A DNA stretch of 64,000 nt from Eubacterium sp. ER2 (lineage in GTDB: Bacteria; Bacillota; Clostridia; Lachnospirales; Lachnospiraceae). Where the stretch lies: assembly GCF_000765215.1 (NCBI RefSeq), contig NZ_JPJE01000002.1:62001-126000 (forward strand). The letters run 5' to 3'. The first letter of the stretch is position 1, and each line of letters begins with the position of its first letter. A program made the translations under genes and the position numbers. This document shows positions 17,574-26,441 of the stretch, piece after piece. The notes beneath the pieces are model-generated. The model did not search any database. It was not told the DNA's origin and worked only from the letters and a program-made list of their open reading frames with translations.

Positions 17574-19076
17574 TTACAATTCTTCATCCTTCGCCCAGTG
17601 GTAGGAGTAGCGGACCGCCTTGTTCCAGCCCCTTATTTTCTTCACTCTCTCCTCCTCCGGGATTTGGGGTGTAAAAATCTGATCACTGGCCCAATTCCGC
17701 AGCACTTCCTCCTTATTTTTCCAGTATCCGACAGCAAGACCGGCCAGGTAGGCAGCTCCCATGGCTGTGGTCTCCACGCATTTCGGCCGGTTCACAGGCG
17801 CGTTGCTGATGTCCGCCTGGGACTGCATCAGAAAATCGTTGGCGCTGGCTCCTCCGTCCACCTTCAGGGAGCTCAGGGTCAGCCCTGCGTCCGCCTCCAT
17901 GGCTCTGAGCACGTCATTGACCTGGTAGGCCAGTGACTCCAAGGTAGCCCGGATGATGTGGTATTTGTTCACTCCGCGGGTGATGCCCACGATGGTTCCT
18001 CTCGCATAGGGATCCCAGTGGGGCGCGCCCAGGCCGGTGAAGGCAGGCACCACGTAGCAGCCGTTTGTGTCCGGCACTTTGTTTGCCATGTACTCGGAAT
18101 CCTCGGAGGAGTCAATCAGGCGCATTTCATCCCGGAGCCATTGAATGGCGGCTCCCGCCACGAAAATGGATCCCTCCAGGGCATAGCTTACCTTTCCGTC
18201 CAGACCCCAGGCAATGGTGGTGAGAAGGCCGTTGTCGGAGAAAACCGGCTTCTCACCCGTATTCATGAGAAGAAAACAGCCTGTGCCGTAGGTATTCTTT
18301 GCCTCCCCGGGCTGAAAGCAGGTCTGCCCGAAGAGAGCTGACTGCTGATCTCCCGCCGCCCCGCTGATGGGGATGCTGCCGCCGAAGTAGGAGGGATCGC
18401 TCTCCCCGTAAATGCAGCTGGAGGGCTTCACCTCCGGCAGCATGGAGGCCGGAATGTCCAGAAGCTTCAGTATATCCTCGTCCCACTGAAGGGTGTTGAT
18501 GTTAAAAAGCATAGTCCGGGAAGCGTTGGAGTAGTCCGTCACATGGACCTTTCCCTTTGTCAGCTTCCAGATCAGCCACGTCTCCACCGTCCCGAAGAGC
18601 AGCTCACCCTTCTTCGCCCTCTCTCTGGCCCCCTCCACATGGTCCAGGATCCACTTGATCTTGGTTGCTGAAAAGTAGGCGTCTATCTTGAGTCCTGTCT
18701 TCTGCCTTATCATATCCTCCAGCCCGTCCGCCATCAGCTTATCGCAGAAGCCCGCTGTCCTTCGGCACTGCCAAACGATGGCGTGACAGATGGGCTCCCC
18801 TGTCTTCTTATCCCATACGATGACTGTCTCCCGCTGGTTGGTGATCCCGATCGTCGCAATATCCGCCGCCTCGGCCCCGATCTTGGTCATGGCCTCCACC
18901 GCCACTCCAAGCTGGGTGGACCAGATTTCATCCGCGTCATGCTCCACCCAGCCCGGCTTCGGAAAATACTGAGTGAACTCCTTTTGCGCCACACTGCGTA
19001 TATTTCCCCGGCGGTCAAATAAAATGCAACGGTTGCTGGTGGTACCGGCGTCCAGCGCCATCACAAACTGTTTCAT
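17574..19076 (-). CDS. glpK: Glycerol kinase
   Basis: 500-residue FGGY-family kinase that makes sn-glycerol 3-phosphate from glycerol and ATP. It shows the family's N-terminal phosphate loop ([15 protein letters not shown]), the glycerol-site region ([26 protein letters not shown]), [11 protein letters not shown] and the second ATPase-fold motif ([13 protein letters not shown]). It ends the acyP - Fe-S protein - glpK operon, only 12 bases after the Fe-S gene. No glycerol facilitator or glycerol 3-phosphate dehydrogenase is in the window. Confidence 0.95.
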   Translation of the reverse strand: MKQFVMALDAGTTSNRCILFDRRGNIRSVAQKEFTQYFPKPGWVEHDADEIWSTQLGVAVEAMTKIGAEAADIATIGITNQRETVIVWDKKTGEPICHAIVWQCRRTAGFCDKLMADGLEDMIRQKTGLKIDAYFSATKIKWILDHVEGARERAKKGELLFGTVETWLIWKLTKGKVHVTDYSNASRTMLFNINTLQWDEDILKLLDIPASMLPEVKPSSCIYGESDPSYFGGSIPISGAAGDQQSALFGQTCFQPGEAKNTYGTGCFLLMNTGEKPVFSDNGLLTTIAWGLDGKVSYALEGSIFVAGAAIQWLRDEMRLIDSSEDSEYMANKVPDTNGCYVVPAFTGLGAPHWDPYARGTIVGITRGVNKYHIIRATLESLAYQVNDVLRAMEADAGLTLSSLKVDGGASANDFLMQSQADISNAPVNRPKCVETTAMGAAYLAGLAVGYWKNKEEVLRNWASDQIFTPQIPEEERVKKIRGWNKAVRYSYHWAKDEEL

Positions 19077-19088
19077 AATTGTCCTCCT

Positions 19089-19859
19089 TTATTCTATGGA
19101 ATTATCTGCCTGCTTTCTGGCCAGATATCGGCGGGTATAGGGGCACACGGCAAAGCATTTGCCGCACAGATCTGCCTCTATTCCGGTCCGCCGGCGCATG
19201 ATCTCCACCTGCTTGCGGTAACAGGCCTCTCTGTCAAACAGCTCTTTTCTCTCCATACCGGCTCGCCACAGCGTCCCCTTCAGAGCCTGAGCCGGACAGC
19301 TGTCCACGCAGACCCGGCAGTCCCCGCACCGGGAGACAGTGACCGGCCTGGCACAGGGAAGAGGCGCGTCTGTGAGAAGGGAGGACAGGCGGATGGCGGA
19401 GCCGTACTGCTCTGTCACCAGAATACAGCTCTTTCCAATCCATCCAAGCCCGGCCCTTGTGGCCACTGTCTTGTGGGGAAGGGGCGTTCTCCACTCCTCG
19501 TCCTGGCTGACCCTGTCCGTAGTCTGGGCCCAGGCCTGGAACCCCTTTCCCCTCAGGAAAGCCTCCCCGGCGAGCACGATCTCATTGAGCTTCCGGTTCA
19601 TGGCATGGTAAGTCTCATAATATTCCTTCGTGGGGCCCTCCAGAAGCTGCCGGATGATTGGATCCGGGACCGGCAGGGCCACGGCAACGCCCACTGAATA
19701 CGCCTGTCCTCTCAGATCGCCGCAGCCTGCCAGAGCCGCCCCTGCGCTCTCCAGCAGGCCCTTAAGCTCCTCCCATAGCAGTCTCCCGTAACCGGCACCT
19801 GCTTTCTCCGGCGTAAGCTCCTCTCTCCTGTCTCTGTCCCCGCACATCTTCTCGCTCAT
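19089..19859 (-). CDS. QueG-like 4Fe-4S double-cluster protein
   Basis: 256 residues. The C-terminal half carries two 4Fe-4S sites: CGDCRVCVDSCP (CxxCxxCxxxCP) and CGKCFAVCP with an upstream Cys (REACYRKQ). The stretch LPHKTVATRAGLGWIGKS is the hallmark of epoxyqueuosine reductase-like proteins. It is about 100 residues shorter than classical QueG, so a true role in queuosine synthesis is uncertain; shorter clostridial relatives are usually named only as double-cluster ferredoxin-like proteins. It lies in an operon between acylphosphatase and glycerol kinase. Confidence 0.8.
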   Translation of the reverse strand: MSEKMCGDRDRREELTPEKAGAGYGRLLWEELKGLLESAGAALAGCGDLRGQAYSVGVAVALPVPDPIIRQLLEGPTKEYYETYHAMNRKLNEIVLAGEAFLRGKGFQAWAQTTDRVSQDEEWRTPLPHKTVATRAGLGWIGKSCILVTEQYGSAIRLSSLLTDAPLPCARPVTVSRCGDCRVCVDSCPAQALKGTLWRAGMERKELFDREACYRKQVEIMRRRTGIEADLCGKCFAVCPYTRRYLARKQADNSIE

Positions 19860-19890
19860 CCTTTTTATCCCTCTCTTTGCATCTGTTTTC

Positions 19891-20166
19891 TCACATCAGG
19901 ACCTTAAAGCTTTTTTCTTCCTCTTCTACAGGGATATCCTTCCCGTCGACCCAGTCAATCTCAATAAAGCTGTCGTGGTTCAGTCCCTGCAGAAGCTTGT
20001 CCACGAGCTGGGGGCGCCCCTGGATCTCCAGCGTCACTGTGCCGTCCATCTCGTTTCTCACCCATCCTGTCAGCCCCATGGATTTTGCCAGGTATTTTGC
20101 CTTGTAGCGGAAGCCTACGCCCTGCACCCTCCCGCGAAAATTCAATCTCCTTCTGACTTCAGCCAT
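19891..20166 (-). CDS. acyP: Acylphosphatase
   Basis: 91-residue enzyme that hydrolyses acyl phosphates. The active-site loop GRVQGVGFRYKAK (catalytic Arg) and the GWVRNEMDGTV motif with its catalytic Asn are intact. The start is backed by an AGGAGGAAGAC site. It is first in the acyP - Fe-S - glpK operon, behind the promoter at 20204-20232. Confidence 0.93.
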   Translation of the reverse strand: MAEVRRRLNFRGRVQGVGFRYKAKYLAKSMGLTGWVRNEMDGTVTLEIQGRPQLVDKLLQGLNHDSFIEIDWVDGKDIPVEEEEKSFKVLM

Positions 20167-20203
20167 GTCTTCCTCCTGTCACTTGTTTTTGTATATTGTT
20201 ATT

Positions 20204-20232
20204 ATTGTAAATCCTTTTCCCTGGACTGACAA
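20204..20232 (-). promoter_or_regulatory. Sigma-A promoter of the acyP-glpK operon
   Basis: Minus strand TTGTCA (20232-20227), 17 bases, TACAAT (20209-20204). It separates this operon from thiE, which ends at 20276. Confidence 0.65.
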
Positions 20233-20275
20233 GTGGTTTGGCAGCGCAAGGCAGAGCAAAACAGCTTGCAGCTCC

Positions 20276-20842
20276 TTATATCCGCATCATTTCCGACATG
20301 ACACAGGCCCCGGCCGCCCCGCAGGAGAGCACCTCCTCCACCTGGCCCTGGCCTGTATGGATACCGCCGATGGCCCAGACAGGCGCCGGCGACAGTCTGC
20401 AGATTTCTTTTAGATAGGAAAGCCCCCGGGGCGGCAGCCCCTTCTTGCAGTCTGTGCTGTAAATATGTCCGGCCGTCAGACAGGTAGCTCCCAGACGCAG
20501 AGCCTCCCCCGCCTCAGCCGCGGAGTGAACGGAAGTGCCCACATGCACAAAGGACTCCAGAAGTCCCTGCTCTCTGTAGGCGCGCAGCAAAGGCAGAGGC
20601 AGATGGATGGCCTTCACCCCTGCTCTCAGCGCGGCTTCCGGGTAGGTGTGGTAAACGCAGGGCACCTGATAGGCTCTGCACACTTCCAGCACCTGTCCAG
20701 CCAGGAGGGTGTAGTCCCTCTCCGCCAGATCCTTCTCCCGCAGGATCACAGCCGCCGGGTGCAGCCTGCACACCCGCTCGATCTGCTCAAGGAAGGGCCT
20801 GGCGGCCAGGTGGCGGTTTGTCACAGCCGCCACCCGGGACAT
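20276..20842 (-). CDS. thiE: Thiamine-phosphate synthase family protein (ThiE/TenI)
   Basis: 188-residue TIM-barrel protein. ThiE joins HMP-PP and thiazole phosphate to thiamine phosphate. The diphosphate-site motif is VHVGTSVHSAAEAGEA, with the later GHIYSTDCKKGLPPRG and AIGGIHTGQ segments. Start ATG 20842 (MSRVAAVTNRHL) follows GGCGGAG; a frame extending to 20881 overlaps thiH. It is the last gene of the thi operon. It is shorter and more TenI-like than B. subtilis ThiE, so a TenI-type thiazole tautomerase role is an alternative. Confidence 0.82.
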   Translation of the reverse strand: MSRVAAVTNRHLAARPFLEQIERVCRLHPAAVILREKDLAERDYTLLAGQVLEVCRAYQVPCVYHTYPEAALRAGVKAIHLPLPLLRAYREQGLLESFVHVGTSVHSAAEAGEALRLGATCLTAGHIYSTDCKKGLPPRGLSYLKEICRLSPAPVWAIGGIHTGQGQVEEVLSCGAAGACVMSEMMRI

Positions 20843-20873
20843 AATATTTTCTCCGCCCTCTTCCCTGTGTGTC

Positions 20874-22091
20874 CTACACATAGATGTACTCCGCCATCAC
20901 AGGCTGCAGATGATTGGCCTCCAGTGCGTGGTAAACCTCGTCCACAGAGCGGCCGTCTGAAATCTCGAACTGCTCGTCTCCCTTGTCCGCCACTTCCTCG
21001 CCGTGCTCCCCTATGCCGGTGCTGACTCCCGCGGAGATCTTGGTGGCAGCGATCTGCACCAGGTTGTCCCGCACTCTGGCGCACTCCCGGCTGGAGATGG
21101 TGATGCTGGCAAAGGGCATGAAGAGCCGGTAGGCGCACACCACCTGGAGGAGCTGGGCTTCGTGGACGTCCATGGGATTGATCCTGTCATTGTTGATGAT
21201 AGGCCGAAGCCTGGGGCAGGAAAAGGCAATCTCCCCGTGGGGATATTTCTTCTGCAGCAGCCAGGCGTGCATGCCTGTGGCGAACGCGTCCTTTCGGAAA
21301 TCATCCAGTCCTAAGAGCGCCGCAAATCCCACGCCCCTCATGCCGCCCATGAGAGCTCTCTGCTGCGCATTGAACCGGTAGGGGAAAATCCTCTTGTGCC
21401 CGGCCAGATGGAGAGTCTCGTACTTATCTGAATTGTAGGTCTCCTGGAAGACCGTCACATAGTCCGCCCCGCATTTTTGCAGATAGGCGTACTCGTCTGA
21501 GTTCATGGGGTAGACCTCCAGGCCGATGACCCGGAAATATTTCCTGGCAATCTGACAGGCCCTTCCGATGTACTCCACCGTGGACTTCTTTCTGCTCTCC
21601 CCTGTCAGGATCAGGATCTCCTGAAGTCCGGTCTTTGCGATGGCCGCAAACTCCCGCTCGATCTCCGCCTCGTCAAGCTGCGCCCTCTTGATACGGTTGT
21701 GGCAGTTAAAGCCGCAGTAAATACAGTAATTTTCACAGTAGTTTGCAATGTAGGCCGGGGTGAACATGGCGACGGAATTGCCGAAATGCTTCCTCGTCTC
21801 CGCCTGGGCTGCCTGGGCTATCTCCTCAAGGAGCGGCATGGCCGCCGGGGAGAGGAGGGCCTTGAAATCCTCCAGGGACCGGTTGTCCCTTGCCAGTGCC
21901 CTTCGCACGTCAGCCTCCGTGTAGCTGTCATAGTCGTATCCTTTCACCTCGGAGATGACCTTGTCCATCACCTCCGAGCCAATGTCCTCCATGTCCGGCA
22001 GGTAGGTCATATGGTCGATCCGGTTCTTCCTCTGGTGCTCCCGGATCTCATCGCTTAAAATGCTTTCATTTACATGGTTTTCTGCGCTCAT
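20874..22091 (-). CDS. thiH: 2-iminoacetate synthase
   Basis: 405-residue radical SAM enzyme that cleaves tyrosine to dehydroglycine (2-iminoacetate) for the thiazole ring; this is the anaerobic route replacing ThiO. The 4Fe-4S/SAM motif is CENYCIYCGF (CxxxCxxC), and the ThiH family end region (ISAGVSTGIGEH) is present. HydG is a close relative, but the position between thiG and thiE argues for ThiH. Confidence 0.92.
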   Translation of the reverse strand: MSAENHVNESILSDEIREHQRKNRIDHMTYLPDMEDIGSEVMDKVISEVKGYDYDSYTEADVRRALARDNRSLEDFKALLSPAAMPLLEEIAQAAQAETRKHFGNSVAMFTPAYIANYCENYCIYCGFNCHNRIKRAQLDEAEIEREFAAIAKTGLQEILILTGESRKKSTVEYIGRACQIARKYFRVIGLEVYPMNSDEYAYLQKCGADYVTVFQETYNSDKYETLHLAGHKRIFPYRFNAQQRALMGGMRGVGFAALLGLDDFRKDAFATGMHAWLLQKKYPHGEIAFSCPRLRPIINNDRINPMDVHEAQLLQVVCAYRLFMPFASITISSRECARVRDNLVQIAATKISAGVSTGIGEHGEEVADKGDEQFEISDGRSVDEVYHALEANHLQPVMAEYIYV

Positions 22092-22119
22092 TTTCGCAAG
22101 CCTCCTTCTGCGTCCAATG

Positions 22120-22908
22120 TTAATCTCTCAGATACCCGGTAAGGGGTGACGAAGCGCTTCCTCCTTTTGCACGGACGCTTCCCATCCCCGCGAGGTAAGC
22201 GGCGCGGCCCGCCTCCACGGCCAGCTTCATGGCTCCGGCCATGGCCGCAATGTCTCCCGATGTGGCGATGGCAGTGTTGGCCATAACGGCGGCAGCCCCC
22301 ATCTCCATGGCCTCGCATGCCTGGGAGGGCTTCCCGATCCCGGCGTCCACAATGATGGGAAGATCGATCTCATCGATAAGGATCTGGATAAATTCCTTGG
22401 TGCACAGTCCCTTGTTGGACCCGATGGGCGCCCCCAGAGGCATGATGCAGGCAGCACCCGCGTCCGCCATGTCCCTTGCCATATTCAGATCCGGATACAT
22501 GTAGGGCATCACGGTAAACCCTTCCTTTGCCAGGATTTCCGTGGCTTTGACCGTCTCGTAGTTGTCCGGGAGGAGGTATTTGCTGTCCCGCATGATCTCG
22601 ATCTTGATAAGATCGCTTCCGCAGACCTCCCTGGCCAGCCGTGCGATGCGCACCGCCTCCTGGGCATTTCTGGCTCCCGACGTGTTGGGCAGGATAGAGA
22701 CGCCCTCCGGTATGTAATCCAGGATGTTGGCAAGTCCTCCCTCGTTTGCCCGCCGCAGGGCCATCGTGACGATCTGAGCCCCCGCGTGCTCCACTGCCGC
22801 CTGGATCAACTCCAGGGAATACTTGCCTGACCCCAGGATGAACCTGGAGGTAAATGTATGGTCTCCCAGCTTCCACGTATCCTTTTTGATTTCTGTATTT
22901 GTCTCCAT
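22120..22908 (-). CDS. thiG: Thiazole synthase
   Basis: 262-residue barrel enzyme that builds the thiazole phosphate from deoxyxylulose 5-phosphate, ThiS-thiocarboxylate and iminoacetate. It shows the N-terminal [13 protein letters not shown], the ALRRANEG strand and the phosphate-binding [14 protein letters not shown] and [12 protein letters not shown] motifs. It lies between thiF and thiH in the riboswitch-controlled operon. Confidence 0.95.
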   Translation of the reverse strand: METNTEIKKDTWKLGDHTFTSRFILGSGKYSLELIQAAVEHAGAQIVTMALRRANEGGLANILDYIPEGVSILPNTSGARNAQEAVRIARLAREVCGSDLIKIEIMRDSKYLLPDNYETVKATEILAKEGFTVMPYMYPDLNMARDMADAGAACIMPLGAPIGSNKGLCTKEFIQILIDEIDLPIIVDAGIGKPSQACEAMEMGAAAVMANTAIATSGDIAAMAGAMKLAVEAGRAAYLAGMGSVRAKGGSASSPLTGYLRD

Positions 22909-23006
22909 TTTTTCTCCTTTCTGCCGCCGGAACAGGCGGCGCCTTTCTCTTCAGTTCTGTCTTCTTTTCTTCTGTTTCTCCTACTATAGTCTGCCAGGGG
23001 CGTGAT

Positions 23007-23645
23007 CTACCTCTCTCCCAGTATAAGCCGCAGCACCATATTGGCCTGGTGCGCCGCGCAGAGAGCCACCCTGGGAGCCATAAGGCCCCGCCCTGCCTCC
23101 GCCTCGGTCTTTTCATCCCCGCACAGATAAAAATGGGAGGTGACCCGTCTTGTGCGAATCTCATTGCTGTCCCCATATCCGGCCATACCGCTGGCGGCCA
23201 CCAGATATTTCTCCGGGAAATGCTCCAGCACCTCCCCCGCAAGCATGGCCTTATTCTCCGCAATATCAAAGGCCTCGCAGATATAGGCGTCATCCCGCAG
23301 CAGCTCTGCCGCGTTTTCCTCTGTCACACGCAGGCAGTCGGTCCGCAGCTCAAGCCACGGATTGATACGCAGCAGATTTTCCCGGAGGGCCTCGGTCTTG
23401 TACATGCCCACCTGGTCTGCAAAATACTGCTGCCTGTTCAGGTTGGTCACATCCACCCGGTCAAAATCAATGAGATGGAGATGCCCCACTCCGATTCTGG
23501 CCAGGCTGACCGCTATGTTGGATCCCAGACCCCCAAGTCCAGCCACGGCCACCCGGGCCGCGCGGATCCGGGCCTGAACCTCCTCCGTGTGACGGTCAAT
23601 GAGCGCCTGAGAGATCTCCTCCTCTGTGATCCTGATGTCCCTCAT
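23007..23645 (-). CDS. thiF: ThiS adenylyltransferase
   Basis: 212-residue E1-like enzyme that adenylates the C-terminus of ThiS. The nucleotide loop VAGLGGLGSNIA, the strand LIDFDRVDVTNLNRQ and the conserved DxxxxK helix region are present. It is a short clostridial form without the C-terminal extension of E. coli ThiF. It starts five bases after the thiS stop, so the two are coupled. Confidence 0.92.
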   Translation of the reverse strand: MRDIRITEEEISQALIDRHTEEVQARIRAARVAVAGLGGLGSNIAVSLARIGVGHLHLIDFDRVDVTNLNRQQYFADQVGMYKTEALRENLLRINPWLELRTDCLRVTEENAAELLRDDAYICEAFDIAENKAMLAGEVLEHFPEKYLVAASGMAGYGDSNEIRTRRVTSHFYLCGDEKTEAEAGRGLMAPRVALCAAHQANMVLRLILGER

Positions 23646-23650
23646 CTTCT

Positions 23651-23854
23651 CTAGCCTCCTCCCACAAAGCTCACGACCTCCAGTGTATCTCCGTCATCGA
23701 TAAGACAGCTCTCATGCTCTCTTTTTGGTACGATGGCTCCGTTTTTTTCCACGGCCACCCGGTCCGACCGGTAGCCCTTCTCTTCCAGAAATGCGCTGAC
23801 AGAAAGAGAAGACGAAAATATCTCTTCCTGCCCGTTTATGCGCGCTGTGATCAT
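23651..23854 (-). CDS. thiS: Sulfur carrier protein ThiS
   Basis: 67-residue ubiquitin-like sulfur carrier. It ends in GGG, one Gly more than the usual GG, so the mature tail may be the last two. Start ATG 23854 ([13 protein letters not shown]) has GGAGGAG seven bases upstream; the frame is open to 23998, but that part has no coding character. First structural gene of the thi operon. Confidence 0.93.
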   Translation of the reverse strand: MITARINGQEEIFSSSLSVSAFLEEKGYRSDRVAVEKNGAIVPKREHESCLIDDGDTLEVVSFVGGG

Positions 23855-23972
23855 AAAGCTCTCCTCCTTTCTCCCTAAGCAGGCCGCTGCGCCGGAACCG
23901 AAGCGGGATATTGCTCCGAGATTCCCCGGGCTATTCCCGGCTATTTCCAGGATATTCCCCGAGATTTCCCAA

Positions 23973-24025
23973 GAAAAAAGGTTCACGAAAGAATACACCC
24001 GCGGTGGTGCACCCCTTCGTGAACC
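23973..24025 (-). terminator. Second hairpin-plus-T-run in the thi leader
   Basis: GGTTCACGAA (23980-23989) pairs with TTCGTGAACC (24016-24025), with a 26-base apical part that can pair further; the minus-strand transcript runs on into TTTTTTC. It sits about 120 bases before thiS, downstream of the riboswitch terminator. Confidence 0.7.
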
Positions 24026-24151
24026 GTCTTAATCCATTTCCTGTTCACTCACATAGTCCTGCTGTATTTTGTTGTCTGTAAATCTCCTGACCTTTCTGCC
24101 AGACAAAGCGGGGCAGGTCCGCCCCTTTTTGCCGAAAGGATTTCTCTATAG

Positions 24152-24186
24152 AATAAGAAAAGGGAAATGGCATCATGCCATTTCCC
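24152..24186 (-). terminator. Riboswitch-associated intrinsic terminator
   Basis: GGGAAATGGCAT (24162-24173) and ATGCCATTTCCC (24175-24186) form a perfect hairpin starting 18 bases after the TPP aptamer, followed on the minus strand by TTTTCTTATTC. It is the likely expression platform for thiamine control. Confidence 0.85.
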
Positions 24187-24203
24187 GCAGTCTCTCATCT
24201 TTC

Positions 24204-24285
24204 TCCCTACGTTGGCATTATCCAAATCAGGTTCCCGGGTCGAAGTTCACAACTTCCTCTCAGCCTGTCTACAAGCTCCCCATAT
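24204..24285 (-). promoter_or_regulatory. TPP (THI-box) riboswitch
   Basis: The minus strand carries the conserved thi-box blocks in order: GGGGAGC at the 5' side, CTGAGAGG, then ACCCGGGAACCTGATTTGG and AATGCCAACGTAGGGA. These are the pyrimidine-binding CUGAGA and the diphosphate-binding blocks of the TPP aptamer. It lies directly downstream of a strong promoter and upstream of thiSFGHE. TPP binding should favour the terminator at 24152-24186. Confidence 0.95.
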
Positions 24286-24301
24286 GCAATTTACATGTTC
24301 C

Positions 24302-24330
24302 AATATACTCATTTTCCCGTGAAAAGTCAA
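24302..24330 (-). promoter_or_regulatory. Sigma-A promoter of the thi operon
   Basis: Minus strand TTGACT (24330-24325), 17 bases, TATATT (24307-24302), placing the transcript start just before the riboswitch. Confidence 0.8.
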
Positions 24331-24344
24331 TAGCCTTTCTTCCT

Positions 24345-25349
24345 CTACTCGGCTTCTATGGCCTCGTAGCCCTCAGGGATAGTAATGCCCAGCTCCTCGC
24401 AGATCGTGGGATTGTACTTTTTCGTCACCTGGGCTGCTGTCTCTACGTCCATGGTGGAGATGTCAGCGCCCTCCTCCAGGATCTTGTAGGCCATCTCGCC
24501 CGTCTGGTATCCCAGGTCGTAGTAGCTGATGGAAAGAGTAGCCACGCCGCAGCCGCTGCAGATGCCCTCCTCCCCCGCGATCACCGGAACCTTGGCAGGA
24601 AGACAGATGTTATTGATGATCTGGGTATTGGACGCCATAGTGTTGTCCGTGGGGATGTAGATGGCATCACAGTCCTCCACCGCATTTTGAGTCACAGACT
24701 GAATCTCGTTGGAGTCTGCCGCTGTGTACTCCTTGTAGGAAATGCCGTCCGCCTCCAGCTCTGCCTCAAAAAGCTCTGCCTGGTATTTGGAGTTGGATTC
24801 GGAGGAGCAGTACAGAATTCCCACTGTCTGGGCGTCCGGCACAAGCTCCAGGAGCATGTCCTCCTGCTCCTCGATAGGCGCCAGGTCGCTGGTTCCTGAA
24901 ATATTCACTCCCGTGGCTCCTGTCCAGTCATCGATGCCCAGCGCACTGCCGTAATCAGTAACGGAAGTTCCCAGGATCGGGATGTCTGACGTCGCCTGGG
25001 CTGCTGTCTGGAGAGGCAGGGTAGCGTTGGCAAGAATTAAATCTACATCAGAAGAAACAAAATTATTAACGATGGTGGAGCACATAGTCTGCTCTCCCTG
25101 TGCGTTCTGCACGTCAAACTCTACATTGTCCTCGCCAAACAGCTCCCGGCAGGCATCCTGAAACCCTTCCGTGGCCGCATCCAGAGCCGCATGCTCCATC
25201 TGCTGGCAGATTCCTATAGTATATGTACCGCTTCCGCCTGCGTCATCTCCGCTGCTTCCAGAGCTGTCTCCTGAGCTGCTTCCGCAGGCTGCAAGTGCGG
25301 CTGTCATGACTGCTGTCAGTAAGATTGCTGTTACCTTTTTTAACTTCAT
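24345..25349 (-). CDS. Orphan ABC substrate-binding lipoprotein (TrpX-like)
   Basis: 334 residues with a lipobox (LAAC, Cys22), a Gly/Ser linker and the ABC_sub_bind fold (TYTIGICQQMEHAALDAATE; LILANATLPLQTAAQAT; DAIYIPTDNTMASNTQIIN). The family includes TrpX-type aromatic amino acid binders. Normally a permease and an ATPase follow, but here the next features are the TPP riboswitch and the thi genes, so it is an orphan. Its own promoter (25421-25448) overlaps a dyad that suggests repressor control. Substrate unassigned. Confidence 0.85.
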   Translation of the reverse strand: MKLKKVTAILLTAVMTAALAACGSSSGDSSGSSGDDAGGSGTYTIGICQQMEHAALDAATEGFQDACRELFGEDNVEFDVQNAQGEQTMCSTIVNNFVSSDVDLILANATLPLQTAAQATSDIPILGTSVTDYGSALGIDDWTGATGVNISGTSDLAPIEEQEDMLLELVPDAQTVGILYCSSESNSKYQAELFEAELEADGISYKEYTAADSNEIQSVTQNAVEDCDAIYIPTDNTMASNTQIINNICLPAKVPVIAGEEGICSGCGVATLSISYYDLGYQTGEMAYKILEEGADISTMDVETAAQVTKKYNPTICEELGITIPEGYEAIEAE

Positions 25350-25389
25350 GTCCTTTTCCTCCTGTCGCTTTATCGCTTAAAACTTCTAC

Positions 25390-25407
25390 ACTTTATAGTG
25401 CTAAAGT
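25390..25407. promoter_or_regulatory. Candidate operator (ACTTTA-N6-TAAAGT)
   Basis: A perfect inverted repeat ACTTTA (25390-25395) / TAAAGT (25402-25407) lies just downstream of the -10 of the TrpX-like gene's promoter, where repressors often bind. No regulator gene is adjacent. Confidence 0.45.
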
Positions 25408-25420
25408 ATTTATGAAATAA

Positions 25421-25448
25421 ATTATACAGAGATACGCAGAAAAGTCAA
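25421..25448 (-). promoter_or_regulatory. Sigma-A promoter of the TrpX-like lipoprotein gene
   Basis: Minus strand TTGACT (25448-25443), 16 bases, TATAAT (25426-25421), about 70 bases upstream of ATG 25349. Confidence 0.75.
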
Positions 25449-25467
25449 GCCCTTTTTTATTTTCTTT

Positions 25468-26391
25468 TCACACGTCCTCTGTATACCCCTTTGCTCCACA
25501 TGGCAGCGCCGCAAGCTGCACCTCAGCCACAAACCAGTCTTCCTCCATACGGGCGGCGATATCTCCCTCCATCCTGCGGGCCAGCTCTCTGGCAATGGAG
25601 AGGCCCAGCCCCGTGGAGGTCCGGCTCCTTGCCTCATCTGCCTTGTAGAACCTGTCAAACACATGCTCTGTATCAATCTTGTCCGGACAGGACACCTGGT
25701 TGGCAAAGGTCATGACAGCCCTGTCCCCCTGCCTCTTGAGCGCAATGCGGATCTTCTTCTCGCCGTGGTCCATCCCGTTCTTAATGAGATTCTGGATGAC
25801 CCGCCTGAGGGCACGGGGGTCTGCCTCCACACAGATTTCCTCCTCAGGAATGGAAAACTCCGGTCTGATCCCAAGCGCCAGCCATTCCTCGTAGTAGGAA
25901 AACAGCGTCTCCTTCAGGATCCGGTTCAGCCGGCAGGCTGTCCTCTCTATTTCATAGCGCCCGCCCTGGAGTTTCGTGTAAGTGAACAGCTCCTCCAGCA
26001 TCTCCTTCAGACTGCCGATCCTCTCCTGGATGATGCGGATATACCGTTCCTGCTCCTCCGGGTCTCTGGTCTCCCGGAGGAGCTGAAAATACCCGTCCAG
26101 GGAGGTGAGAGGCGTGCGGATATCGTGGGACAGGTCCGTGTAGATGCGGGCAATCTCTCCCTCCTTTTCCATGTACTCTCTATGTTCACTTTTCATCTCC
26201 AGCAATAGTTCATTGAGCTCTTCTGCCAGCTCGCCCACCCCGCCGGCCCGGATCTGGGTCGTGATGAGCATATTGCTGTCGTGCTCCCGCAGGAACGCAA
26301 TCTGGCGGCAGATGTCTTTCATCTGCCGCTGGTATTTCCACAGCACTGCCGCCAGGATCACGATACCTGTTATAAGGATAATAGTCAGCAT
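25468..26391 (-). CDS. Sensor histidine kinase (HisKA type)
   Basis: 307-residue kinase with one N-terminal membrane helix (about residues 2-18), a short linker and a HisKA dimerisation box with phospho-acceptor His89 (DLSHDIRTPLTSLDGY). The HATPase domain has LIKNGMDHG (N-box), a G1-like segment ending at DRFYKADEARSR and the GLGLSIARELARR G2 box. With almost no extracellular part it probably senses through the membrane or through the adjacent ABC transporter, as in BceS-like systems. It is the last gene of the cluster. Confidence 0.88.
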   Translation of the reverse strand: MLTIILITGIVILAAVLWKYQRQMKDICRQIAFLREHDSNMLITTQIRAGGVGELAEELNELLLEMKSEHREYMEKEGEIARIYTDLSHDIRTPLTSLDGYFQLLRETRDPEEQERYIRIIQERIGSLKEMLEELFTYTKLQGGRYEIERTACRLNRILKETLFSYYEEWLALGIRPEFSIPEEEICVEADPRALRRVIQNLIKNGMDHGEKKIRIALKRQGDRAVMTFANQVSCPDKIDTEHVFDRFYKADEARSRTSTGLGLSIARELARRMEGDIAARMEEDWFVAEVQLAALPCGAKGYTEDV

Positions 26392-26441
26392 CCTGTCTCT
26401 CTCCTTCTGTAAATGCTCCTCCTGTTGACTTCTCCTGTCCC

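Noticed and set aside
24025-24160. A small open frame between the two thi-leader hairpins (ending VSEQEMD, TAA just before the second hairpin)
   Set aside because: It has no ATG or GTG start with a ribosome binding site; only a TTG giving 25 residues. More likely untranslated leader.
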